DNA of 64,000 nt from Halisarca cf. caerulea (GCA_963170055.1 CAUJGJ010000266.1:69659-133658); one strand, 5' to 3'; shown: positions 1-9,900, numbered from the stretch's first letter. Notes: generated by a model from the letters alone, not told the origin. A program made the numbers and translations.

Positions 1-314
1 ACTCCACTTTGGTATAAGGCCATAGTTAAAAGACGTATTGATATAAGAACTCTTCCACAAATGAAAGTGTCTGAATTCCTTGATGGGACAACTAGAGGTC
101 CCTGTTGAGAAATAATAGCACAAATGTTCTTTTTCATCTCATCACTAATAATGGCAAAGAAACGCCAACCCATTTCGCCTAATAGAATAAATCCATCCAA
201 TTCCTTCTCCAAATGTTTCGTGTTGCACAAATTGATGACAGCAAGATTCTTGAACAGCTTCAAAAGGTTGAGAACTGAAAGACAAAACATCACTGAGTCC
301 AGATCAAAATCCAT
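1..314 (-). CDS. Partial unrecognised open reading frame, runs off the window
   Basis: On the minus strand a frame opens at the ATG whose complement is 312-314 and stays open for 104 codons to the window edge. That is long for DNA this AT-rich. The predicted N-terminus is MDFDLDSVMFCLSVLNLLKL, followed by a mixed hydrophobic/charged stretch and then GEMGWRFFAIISDEMKKN. An in-frame TAG lies about 30 bases upstream of the ATG, so this is the first possible start if the exon begins here. A pyrimidine-rich tract ending in CAG (TTTTGTCTTTCAG on the minus strand, about 30 bases inside the frame) could instead be a splice acceptor, making this an internal or 3-prime exon. I do not recognise the family. 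No catalytic motif is evident. It could be a host gene exon or a decayed transposon gene. The only support is an uninterrupted frame. Confidence 0.4.
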   Translation of the reverse strand, partial: MDFDLDSVMFCLSVLNLLKLFKNLAVINLCNTKHLEKELDGFILLGEMGWRFFAIISDEMKKNICAIISQQGPLVVPSRNSDTFICGRVLISIRLLTMALYQSG

Positions 315-700
315 CTTTGGCTTGCTTAAGGCCAATAGCTAAGCTCATACTAGGCTTTTCAACATTTCAATATAACAAGCAAAAAAATGTAACACTTGTG
401 GTTCTCAAAAGATAAGAATCGTATTTATAGCTAAAGGTCCAAATTGCATGTCAAAAGAAATAGTATTTAATGGTGAGTAAAATACACTAAAAATTTTTAA
501 TTTTCGTTCCTAAACTTTTACAAAAATGATAAAAGAAAATTTACAAAAAAATCGAAAAATGCGTAAAATGAAAAAACTTTCAACCTAACCCTGACCTTTC
601 ACAAATGACCTCTAAAATGACCTTTGACCTTCCCTTATTAAAACAAGCCAAAAAAAATTTTAACTGAAATACTTGTAAAAATTTTCGTAACCCTAACCCT
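315..700. other. AT-rich non-coding DNA with a degenerate fragment of the subtelomeric block
   Basis: I see no convincing gene. From about 540 to 660 the sequence (short A-rich runs, then TGACC-rich words including TGACCTTTGACCT at 618-630) resembles the first part of the block that starts at 701. It looks like an older, partial and decayed copy. Two CCCTAA units just before 701 mark the same telomere-block boundary seen in the later copies. Confidence 0.5.
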
Positions 701-1460
701 AATTTTTGGAAAAAATGTTCTTAGATTCTTACAAAAAGTCCAAAAATGACCTTTAAAAAAGTGACCTTTAAAATGACCTTTGACCTTCAATAATAAAAAT
801 ACACCCAATATAATATGATTGACATTTGACATGCCTATTGACCTTAGTAAAGCATAGTAAATTGATTTAAATGACCTTTACAATCTTTGACCTTAACCCT
901 AATATACTTAAACTTTTCCTAAAAATTTCTTGGAAATAAAAATATTGTTTTCGCATGTTTAATGCATGACAAACCTGCTCGTAAACAGTATTGAGCAATC
1001 GCACTTATCTATGTCGCAATATACGCAAAAATGTATTATACGTATATTCACATACTATAAGAAAGAAGCCGTAACTCCGCCCACAAGTGATTTGTTAGGT
1101 CAAAAACTGGTATGTCGCAATATCCTCGCATGGTCTATCGTATCCATATGTCGGACTTGCATAATTGCTATATTAATTAGCAGTGGTCCAGTTAAAGTGA
1201 GGATTTATGTATCTCCTATACTGTGTATAATATGCAAACAATATATACGTCATTCTTAACGATATTCAATGCTGATTAACATACAATTAAAAAAATTCGG
1301 AAATAATAACTTTTTTTTTGAATTTTTACTTTCAAACGCCATTTTCTCGAAAATTAATTAGGGTTTACCCCCCATACATTAGGTCAGAAGTAATCATTTT
1401 TCAAGAGCTATCGAATGATACCAATATTGTACCCTAAAGCCTTTGGGGGAAAGCCTGAAA
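701..1460 (+). repeat. Subtelomere-like block, diverged copy A
   Basis: A ~760-bp non-coding block begins AATTTTTGGAAAAAATGTTC directly after CCCTAA units and ends ...AAAGCCTTTGGGGGAAAGCC directly before the long CCCTAA array. It shares the same ordered landmarks with the blocks starting at 3471 and 4348: TGACC-rich start, TTTCGCATGTT, GTAACTCCGCCCAC, TTAGCAGTGGTCCAGTTA, CGCCATTTTCT and AAAGCCTTTGGG. Many substitutions and small indels show it is an older copy. A 97-codon open frame inside it (966-1259) is not preserved in the other copies and is not called as a gene. Confidence 0.75.
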
Positions 1461-1714
1461 CCCTAACCCTAACCCTAACCCTAACCCTAACCCTAACCCT
1501 AACCCTAACCCTAACCCTAACCCTAACCCTAACCCTAACCCTAACCCTAACCCTAACCCTAACCCTAACCCTAACCCTAACCCTAACCCTAACCCTAACC
1601 CTAACCCTAACCCTAACCCTAACCCTAACCCTAACCCTAACCCTAACCCTAACCCTAACCCTAACCCTAACCCTAACCCTAACCCTAACCCTAACCCTAA
1701 CCCTAACCCTAACC

Positions 1715-1755
<41 letters not shown>

Positions 1756-1763
1756 CCCTAACC

Positions 1764-1801
<38 letters not shown>

Positions 1802-1886
1802 CTAACCCTAACCCTAACCCTAACCCTAACCCTAACCCTAACCCTAACCCTAACCCTAACCCTAACCCTAACCCTAACCCCTAACC

Positions 1887-1927
<41 letters not shown>

Positions 1928-3019
1928 CCAACCCTAACCCTAACCCTAACCCTAACCCTAACCCTAACCCTAACCCTAACCCTAACCCTAACCCTAACCC
2001 TAACCCTAACCCTAACCCTAACCCTAACCCTAACCCTAACCCTAACCCTAACCCTAACCCTAACCCTAACCCTAACCCTAACCCTAACCCTAACCCTAAC
2101 CCTAACCCTAACCCTAACCCTAACCCTAACCCTAACCCTAACCCTAACCCTAACCCTAACCCTAACCCTAACCCTAACCCTAACCCTAACCCTAACCCTA
2201 ACCCTAACCCTAACCCTAACCCTAACCCTAACCCTAACCCTAACCCTAACCCTAACCCTAACCCTAACCCTAACCCTAACCCTAACCCTAACCCTAACCC
2301 TAACCCTAACCCTAACCCTAACCCTAACCCTAACCCTAACCCTAACCCTAACCCTAACCCTAACCCTAACCCTAACCCTAACCCTAACCCTAACCCTAAC
2401 CCTAACCCTAACCCTAACCCTAACCCTAACCCTAACCCTAACCCTAACCCTAACCCTAACCCTAACCCTAACCCTAACCCTAACCCTAACCCTAACCCTA
2501 ACCCTAACCCTAACCCTAACCCTAACCCTAACCCTAACCCTAACCCTAACCCTAACCCTAACCCTAACCCTAACCCTAACCCTAACCCTAACCCTAACCC
2601 TAACCCTAACCCTAACCCTAACCCTAACCCTAACCCTAACCCTAACCCTAACCCTAACCCTAACCCTAACCCTAACCCTAACCCTAACCCTAACCCTAAC
2701 CCTAACCCTAACCCTAACCCTAACCCTAACCCTAACCCTAACCCTAACCCTAACCCTAACCCTAACCCTAACCCTAACCCTAACCCTAACCCTAACCCTA
2801 ACCCTAACCCTAACCCTAACCCTAACCCTAACCCTAACCCTAACCCTAACCCTAACCCTAACCCTAACCCTAACCCTAACCCTAACCCTAACCCTAACCC
2901 TAACCCTAACCCTAACCCTAACCCTAACCCTAACCCTAACCCTAACCCTAACCCTAACCCTAACCCTAACCCTAACCCTAACCCTAACCCTAACCCTAAC
3001 CCTAACCCTAACCCTAACC

Positions 3020-3060
<41 letters not shown>

Positions 3061-3472
3061 CCCTAACCCTAACCCTAACCCTAACCCTAACCCTAACCCT
3101 AACCCTAACCCTAACCCTAACCCTAACCCTAACCCTAACCCTAACCCTAACCCTAACCCTAACCCCTAACCCTAACCCTAACCCTAACCCCTAACCCTAA
3201 CCCTAACCCTAACCCTAACCCTAACCCTAACCCTAACCCTAACCCTAACCCTAACCCTAACCCTAACCCTAACCCTAACCCTAACCCTAACCCCTAACCC
3301 TAACCCTAACCCTAACCCCTAACCCTAACCCTAACCCTAACCCTAACCCTAACCCTAACCCTAACCCTAACCCTAACCCTAACCCTAACCCTAACCCTAA
3401 CCCTAACCCTAACCCTAACCCTAACCCTAACCCTAACCCTAACCCTAACCCTAACCCTAACCCTAACCCTAA
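1461..3472 (+). repeat. Long telomeric (CCCTAA)n array
   Basis: About 2 kb of nearly uninterrupted CCCTAA hexamers, i.e. TTAGGG on the minus strand, the telomere repeat of most animals and of several other eukaryotes. Occasional 7-mers (CCCTAAA, CCCCTAA) and one CCAACCC break occur, clustered near 1735-1930 and again at 3040-3320; the middle ~1.1 kb is perfect. On this strand the orientation is that of a left chromosome end, but more than 1.4 kb of other sequence lies to its left. It is therefore interstitial, or part of a mosaic subtelomere, as drawn here. The open frames of Thr-Leu or Asn-Pro dipeptides are artefacts. Confidence 0.95.
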
Positions 3473-4228
3473 TTTTTGGAAAAAATGTTCTTAAATTCTT
3501 ACAAAAATGTCGAAAATGACCTTAGAATATTCAACTTTATAATGACCTTTGACCTTCAATAATGAGAATAAAAACAATATCGCATGATTGACCTTTGACA
3601 TGTCTATTGACCTTTGTAAAGCATTGTAAATTGATTAAAATGACCTTTCTATTCTTTGACCTTAACCCTAAAATACTTAAGTATTATCTAATTTTTTTTT
3701 GAAAATAAAAAAATGGATTTCGCATGTTCATTGCATGTAAAACGTGGTCGTCACATGTATTTTTTAGTCGCACCTTGTAATAATGTGAAATCCGCAGATA
3801 ACCGTTTTATATACCGTTACGTATTAAAATTAAACTTCCGTAACTCCGCCCACAGCTAACATGTTAGGCTCAAAACATGCATGTCGCATTATCTTCGCAT
3901 GGTCTATCATATCTATATGTCGGAATTGCATAATTGCTATATTAATTAGCAGTGGTCCAGTTAGAGTGGGGATTTCCGGATCTCCGGATAATTAAATATT
4001 ATCACCATAATATATATACGAGTAGATTCCTTATGCGGATGTGATTAACATACAATTAACAAAAATCAAAAATTCAAACATTTTTTTTCAATTTTCAACT
4101 TTGGACGCCATTTTCTACCGGAAATAGCTAATTGCGTTAGGGAGTCTTAGGTTCTATGTTCCGGATATTAAGAGAGCTTCCGATTGATACCCATATTGAC
4201 CCTAAAAGCCTTTGGGAAACCCCCTATA
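3471..4228 (+). repeat. Subtelomere-like block, copy B
   Basis: Second copy of the block, starting AATTTTTGGAAAAAATGTTC and ending ...AAAGCCTTTGGGAAACC before a short CCCTAA array. By eye it matches copy C at a constant 877-bp offset with no difference noticed, so this tandem duplication is very recent, gene-converted, or an assembly duplication. It contains about seven TGACCT words in its first 200 bp. No gene is supported. Confidence 0.85.
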
Positions 4229-4349
4229 ACCCTAACCCTAACCCTAACCCTAACCCTAACCCTAACCCTAACCCTAACCCTAACCCTAACCCTAACCCTA
4301 ACCCTAACCCTAACCCTAACCCTAACCCTAACCCTAACCCTAACCCTAA
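4229..4349 (+). repeat. Short telomeric (CCCTAA)n array between blocks B and C
   Basis: About 20 perfect CCCTAA hexamers separate copies B and C. The unit of tandem duplication is therefore block plus telomeric tract, 877 bp in total. Confidence 0.95.
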
Positions 4350-5105
4350 TTTTTGGAAAAAATGTTCTTAAATTCTTACAAAAATGTCGAAAATGACCTT
4401 AGAATATTCAACTTTATAATGACCTTTGACCTTCAATAATGAGAATAAAAACAATATCGCATGATTGACCTTTGACATGTCTATTGACCTTTGTAAAGCA
4501 TTGTAAATTGATTAAAATGACCTTTCTATTCTTTGACCTTAACCCTAAAATACTTAAGTATTATCTAATTTTTTTTTGAAAATAAAAAAATGGATTTCGC
4601 ATGTTCATTGCATGTAAAACGTGGTCGTCACATGTATTTTTTAGTCGCACCTTGTAATAATGTGAAATCCGCAGATAACCGTTTTATATACCGTTACGTA
4701 TTAAAATTAAACTTCCGTAACTCCGCCCACAGCTAACATGTTAGGCTCAAAACATGCATGTCGCATTATCTTCGCATGGTCTATCATATCTATATGTCGG
4801 AATTGCATAATTGCTATATTAATTAGCAGTGGTCCAGTTAGAGTGGGGATTTCCGGATCTCCGGATAATTAAATATTATCACCATAATATATATACGAGT
4901 AGATTCCTTATGCGGATGTGATTAACATACAATTAACAAAAATCAAAAATTCAAACATTTTTTTTCAATTTTCAACTTTGGACGCCATTTTCTACCGGAA
5001 ATAGCTAATTGCGTTAGGGAGTCTTAGGTTCTATGTTCCGGATATTAAGAGAGCTTCCGATTGATACCCATATTGACCCTAAAAGCCTTTGGGAAACCCC
5101 CTATA
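4348..5105 (+). repeat. Subtelomere-like block, copy C
   Basis: Third copy, apparently identical to copy B shifted by 877 bp, including the GATATTAAGAGAGCTTCCG segment and the CCCCCTATAACCC junction with the following telomeric tract. No gene is supported. Confidence 0.85.
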
Positions 5106-5278
5106 ACCCTAACCCTAACCCTAACCCTAACCCTAACCCTAACCCTAACCCTAACCCTAACCCTAACCCTAACCCTAACCCTCACCCTAACCCTCACCCT
5201 AACCCTAACCCTAACCCTAACCCTAACCCTAACCCTAACCCTAACCCCTAACCCTAACCCTAACCCCTAACCCTAACC

Positions 5279-5319
<41 letters not shown>

Positions 5320-5352
5320 CCCTAACCCTAACCCTAACCCTAACCCTAACCC
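5106..5352 (+). repeat. Telomeric (CCCTAA)n array with variant units
   Basis: About 41 CCCTAA-type units following block C. Two CCCTCA variants occur near 5180-5195, and CCCCTAA/CCCTAAA 7-mers near 5245-5300, so this tract is older or less homogenised than the perfect part of the 2-kb array. Confidence 0.95.
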
Positions 5353-5360
5353 TAGGGTTA
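5347..5360. other. Palindromic telomere-orientation switch
   Basis: A perfect 14-bp palindrome, TAACCCTAGGGTTA, is the exact point where C-rich CCCTAA units on this strand give way to G-rich TTAGGG-containing units. The order is C-rich then G-rich, which is the reverse of an end-to-end telomere fusion. Confidence 0.9.
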
Positions 5361-5909
5361 CCGTTAGGGTTACCGTTAGGGTTACCGTTAGGGTTACCGT
5401 TAGGGTTACCGTTAGGGTTACCGTTAGGGTTACCGTTAGGGTTACCGTTAGGGTTACCGTTAGGGTTACCGTTAGGGTTACCGTTAGGGTTACCGTTAGG
5501 GTTACCGTTAGGGTTACCGTTAGGGTTACCGTTAGGGTTACCGTTAGGGTTACCGTTAGGGTTACCGTTAGGGTTACCGTTAGGGTTACCGTTAGGGTTA
5601 CCGTTAGGGTTACCGTTAGGGTTACCGTTAGGGTTACCGTTAGGGTTACCGTTAGGGTTACCGTTAGGGTTACCGTTAGGGTTACCGTTAGGGTTACCGT
5701 TAGGGTTACCGTTAGGGTTACCGTTAGGGTTACCGTTAGGGTTACCGTTAGGGTTACCGTTAGGGTTACCGTTAGGGTTACCGTTAGGGTTACCGTTAGG
5801 GTTACCGTTAGGGTTACCGTTAGGGTTACCGTTAGGGTTACCGTTAGGGTTACCGTTAGGGTTACCGTTAGGGTTACCGTTAGGGTTACCGTTAGGGTTA
5901 CCGTTAGGG
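5353..5909 (+). repeat. Perfect 12-bp array alternating TTAGGG and TTACCG
   Basis: About 46 copies of TAGGGTTACCGT in tandem with no substitution noticed across 557 bp. The 12-mer is two hexamers, TTAGGG and TTACCG, differing by GG to CC. On the minus strand it encodes Asn-Gly-Asn-Pro or Thr-Val-Thr-Leu runs, making a 309-codon open frame that I treat as artefact. The perfection implies recent amplification by slippage or rolling-type copying, or an assembly expansion. Confidence 0.95.
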
Positions 5910-6206
5910 GACGTGTGGTGCCGTGGAAGATTGAAATATTCACCACAGGAAGTGTTCCATTTGATGTAAGACACCATGTGGAGATGTTGTAAGTTAAAAT
6001 TTTCACGAGAAGTTTACCCGTTGATGCAGGAGTCCATGTGCAGGCGTGTGAAATTGAAATTTTCATACCAAGAAGGAATCCCTTTGATGTGAGAAGCCAT
6101 CTTGAAGCGTGATAAATTATTTTTACATCAGGAAGTGTTCCTTTTCGTGCAGGAAGCCATGTAATGTCATGGGAAATGGCAATTTTCATCTCATGATGTG
6201 TTCCCT
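5910..6206 (+). repeat. Degenerate ~62-bp tandem repeat, left part
   Basis: About five degenerate copies of a ~62-bp unit whose landmarks are GAAATTTTCACCACAGG, AAGTGTTCCCTTTGATG and GAAGCCATGTGGAG. The last copy is cut after GTGTTCCCT by the element that starts at 6207. Stops and indels exclude coding. Confidence 0.8.
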
Positions 6207-7220
6207 TTAACCGTTAAACATTCCAAAGCCACTTAAGTGGCTCGCGCACATAAACTGCAAAAGTTCCAATTTTCTTCGTTGATTTTTTATATGTAAAGTT
6301 TAGGCCTTGTTTCTACTATTGATTGGCACATTTTCTTATAGTTTGGTAGTAATGTGTTCTGTACTATAGCTGAAACATTCTATGTAAAGATTACTGTTAT
6401 ACAAGTTATTCCTATGCATATACGTGTTATTATACTTAGAATATGCAGTTATGCGAAGCTATAGTCTAGTATACGGATTGTTCTTTACGGCAAAGTATGG
6501 AGAAGGGCAGTGAAGCGCCGGATTGTGGAGATTACCTCCTTGCAGGTAAAGGATATTCTCACACGCTCGTTCTTTGAGCTTCAGACAAGACAAACCATCG
6601 TTTTAGAAGCTTTACAGGGGGATTTGACGTTTGTAGAATCGTCCAGATGGTGGGGCCATCCGAGGAAATTTGTCCTTTACGTTTCTTGCATTTGTACTGG
6701 GACATAATCTCCTTTGCCAGCTTCAGTGAGCTCTTTCAATGTCGTGTTGAAGCACTGAAGAGATTTACACGTCAAAGTGTGCAAGTTGATTAGACAGTCG
6801 ACTAGGAAGTAGAAGAGACGCATTCACCAATGCCTTTACTTTTAGTTGCAACTTTTCGTTTTTGTTTCTGTCAATGTATTTTCAGTGTTAAAGTGTAGTT
6901 GCGTTGAATTTTGTAACGAAATGTTTACCAGCCGATTGATAACGTATGTATATACAAGTTTTCAAATTTAGGTACGTAGTACTTACAGGTTTGGAGGCCA
7001 ATACGAAGTTTTGCGTAGAAAATGGAACACCAAGACTTGTATGAAGATCTCACTAGCTACAAACTACATTCGGGACAAGCTAGAAGTTTCCTACAAGTCA
7101 ACAGAACAGCAGAAAACCGTTGGCAAAAATAACCTATTTTCACACCGCAAAAGCCACTCAAGTGGCTTTGGAACGTTCGCTCAAAATTTCAAAATGGGAA
7201 TTGGAATGTTTAAGGGTTAA
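6207..7220. mobile_element. Non-autonomous piggyBac-like element with TTAA target duplication
   Basis: The element proper (6211-7216, 1,006 bp) is flanked by TTAA on both sides (6207-6210, 7217-7220). Its ends are inverted: CCGTTAAACATTCCAA on the left and the complement of CCCTTAAACATTCCAA on the right, one mismatch in 16. A second inverted repeat, TTCCAAAGCCACTTAAGTGG on the left, overlaps the terminal repeat there but lies about 30 bp inside it on the right (7152-7173). That asymmetric spacing and the CCC start are hallmarks of piggyBac family ends. Removing the element and one TTAA rejoins the interrupted ~62-bp repeat almost perfectly (GTGTTCCCTTT then AATGGGGGAAGCC). Internal open frames (6510-6707, 7011-7220) are short and show no piggyBac transposase features, so it would depend on a transposase encoded elsewhere. 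Confidence 0.75.
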
Positions 7221-7676
7221 TGGGGGAAGCCTGAAATCTGGAAACTGTTTAGTTTGAAATTTAAATTTTCATTACAGATAGTTTTTTTTATGCGGGTCCC
7301 CATGTGTTGCTGTGGGAAATGGAAATTTTCATGGTTAGGGTTGTTTTCCTTTTGATCCTGAGAGTTATGTGGAGGCGTGGGAAATTGAATTTTCACCCCA
7401 AGAAGTGTTCCCTTTATTGCTATTTGCCATATTTTCGGTAAAAATTTCAATTTTCACAACAGGAAGTGTTCCCTTTGATGTGAGAAGCCATGTGGAGTTT
7501 TGAGTTATTTAAAATTTTCAACACAGGAAGTGTTCCCTTTGATGCATTCAACCATGTGGAGTCGTGGGAAATTGTTATTTATTCCACGGGAAGTTTTCCC
7601 TTTGACGCTGAAAGCCATGTTTGGCGTTTGAAATGGAAACTTAACCAGAGGAAGTATTCATTTTTAAAGTCATATA
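7221..7676 (+). repeat. Degenerate ~62-bp tandem repeat, middle part
   Basis: About seven more copies of the ~62-bp unit resume exactly where the piggyBac-like element ends. The phrases AGGAAGTGTTCCCTTTGATG and AGCCATGTGGAG recur with substitutions and small indels. Nothing else is seen here. Confidence 0.8.
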
Positions 7677-7873
7677 GTTGTACCGGTATAGCAATGAGCT
7701 GTACTGGTATGGCAACGATCTGTACTGGTATGGCTATGAGCTGTACTGGTATGGCAATGAGCTGTACCTTTATGTCAATGCGCTGTACCGGTATTGCAAT
7801 GCGCTGTACCGGTAAGCAATCAGCTGTACCAGTATAGTAATGAGCTGTACTTGTATGGCAACGAGCTGTACTT
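7677..7873 (+). repeat. 21-bp minisatellite
   Basis: Nine or so degenerate copies of a 21-bp unit, GCTGTACTGGTATGGCAATGA, interrupt the ~62-bp repeat. Because 21 is divisible by three it produces a Cys-Thr-Gly-Met-Ala-Met-Ser style peptide within an open frame (7490-7837). That frame starts in the ~62-bp repeat and is not considered a gene. Confidence 0.85.
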
Positions 7874-8254
7874 TGAAATAGAAATTTTCACCACAGGAAG
7901 TGTTCCTTTTGATGCGGGGAGCCATCTGGAGGCATGGTAAATTGAAATTTTCATTTAAGGAAGTGTTCCCTTTGAAGTGGGAAGCCATCTAGAGTCGTGG
8001 GAATTTGAAATTTTCAACAAGGAAGTGTTCTCTTTGATGTGGTAAGCCATGTGGAGTAATGGGATAATCAAATTTTCAACAAGGAAGTGTTCCATTTGAT
8101 GTGGGGAGCAATCTGGTGGCGTGGGAAATTAAAATTTAATACTCAGGCAGTGTTCCCTTTCATGCAGGAAACTATGTGGTTGCGTGGGAAATTGAAAATT
8201 GACAACAGGAAGAGTTCCTTTGGTTGCGGGAAGCATTCTCCAGTCGTCGGAATT
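7874..8254 (+). repeat. Degenerate ~62-bp tandem repeat, right part
   Basis: Six copies; the AGGAAGTG-type landmark recurs at 7895, 7958, 8020, 8082, 8145 (as AGGCAGTG) and 8207 (as AGGAAGAG), giving a 62-63 bp period. The last copy is truncated at the start of the 104-bp satellite. Confidence 0.85.
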
Positions 8255-9854
8255 TGTCCAGTGGGAATGTGCTTGGTGCTAGTGCCAAATATTTGTATTA
8301 GCACCAGCATATCCAACACAATAAAAATACGCCCTAACATCTTAAGAAACTTCATGTGTGTCCACTGGGAATGTGCGTGGTGCTAGTGCAGAATATTGGC
8401 ATTAGAACCAGCATATCAAACACTACACAAATATGCTCACAGAACTTAAAAAACTTCATATGTGTCCACTAGGAATGTGCATGGTGCTAGAGCCAAATAT
8501 TGGTATTAGCACCAGCATATACAACACTACACGAATACGCCCACAGTACTTATGATATTTCATGTGTGTCTACAAGAAATGTGCATGGTGCTAGTGCCAA
8601 ATATTGATATTCGCATAACCATATCCAACACTACACAAATACGCCCACTGCACTTCGGAAACTTAATGTGTCCACTGGGAATGTGTATGGTGCTAGTGCC
8701 AAATATTGGTATTAGCACCAGCAAATCCAACACTACACAAATACGCCCACAGGTCTTAACAAAACTTCATGTGTGTCCACTGGGAATGTGCATGGTGCTA
8801 GTGCTAAATATTGGTATTAGCACCAGCATATCCAACACTACACATATACGCCCACAGATCTTAAGAAACTCCATGTATGTCCAATGCGAATGTGGGTGGT
8901 GCTAGTGCCAAACATATGTATTAGCACCAGCATATCCAACACTACAAAAATACACCCTCAGTACTTATGAAATTTCATGTGTGTCTACTTGGAATGTGTG
9001 TGGTGCTACTGCCAAATATATGTATTAGCACCAGCATTTCCAACACTACACAAATACGCCCAAAGCACTTAATATTCTTCATGTGTGTCTATGTGAATGT
9101 GCGTGCTGCTAGTTCCAAATATTGGCATTATCACCAGCATACCCAAAACTACACAAATACACCCACAGTACTTATGAAATTTCATGTGTGTCTACTAGGA
9201 ATGTGTGTGGTGCTACTGCCAAATATTGGTATTAGCACCAGCATATCCAACACTAAACAAATACGCCCACAGATCTTAAGAAACTCCATGTATGTCCACT
9301 TGGAATGTGCGTGGTGCTATTGCCAAATATTGGTAATAGCACCAGCATATCCAACACTACACAAAAACGCCTACAGCACTTCAGAAACTTCATGTGTGTC
9401 AATTAGGAATATGCATGGTATTATTGCAAAATATTGTTATTAGCACCAGCTGATCCAACACTACACAAATACGCTCACAGCACTTCAGAAACTTCATGTG
9501 TGTCCACTGGGAATGTGCGTGGTGCTAGTGCCAAACATTGGTATTAGCACCAGCATATCCAACACTACACAAATACGCCCACAGCACTTAATATTCTTCA
9601 TGTGTGTCTACGGGAATGTGCGTGCTGCTAGTGCCAAATATTGGCATTAGCACCAGCATATCAAACACTACACAAATACGCCCACAGCACTTCACAAACT
9701 TCATGTGTGTCCACTGGGAATGTGCGTGGTGCTAGTGCCAAATATTGGTATTAGCACCAGCATATCCAACACTAAACAAATACGCCCACAGATCTTAAGA
9801 AACTCCATGTATGTCCACTGGGAATATGCGTGGTGCTATTTCCAAATATTGGTA
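8255..9854 (+). repeat. 104-bp satellite, diverged left edge
   Basis: About 15 monomers of the ~104-bp satellite, each recognisable by GGTGCTAGTGCCAAATATTG, TTAGCACCAGCATATCC and ACACAAATACGCCCAC. Monomers differ from one another at many positions, as expected at the edge of an array where exchange is rare. The array is cut at 9854 by the Tigger-like element; the interrupted monomer continues at 11893. Confidence 0.95.
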
Positions 9855-9877
9855 CAGTGAAACCTCTCTAATCCGCC
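9855..9877 (+). repeat. Left terminal inverted repeat of the Tigger-like element
   Basis: 23 bp starting CAGTGAAACCTCTCTAATCC and ending GCC; the exact reverse complement occupies 11870-11892. It contains TAATCCGCC, the complement of the GGCGGATTA word repeated just inside both ends. Confidence 0.95.
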
Positions 9878-9900
9878 ACAATTGGGATCTCCCACTTTAT

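Noticed and set aside
966..1259. 97-codon frame in block copy A
   Set aside because: Not preserved in the homologous block copies B and C.
1415..1792. Open frames of Thr-Leu or Asn-Pro repeats in the CCCTAA arrays (also near 4156-4396 and 5033-5270)
   Set aside because: A hexamer has open frames by arithmetic; no start context, unique sequence or conservation supports a protein.
5340..5370. Ancient chromosome end-to-end fusion
   Set aside because: A fusion gives TTAGGG units followed by CCCTAA units on one strand; the order here is the opposite.
5260..6189. 309-codon minus-strand frame of Thr-Val-Thr-Leu repeats and a 226-codon Asn-Gly-Asn-Pro frame
   Set aside because: Both are by-products of the 12-bp repeat joined to the degenerate ~62-bp repeat.
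6510..7220. Two 65-69 codon frames inside the piggyBac-like element
   Set aside because: Short, no transposase motifs; the second runs through the element's own terminal repeat.
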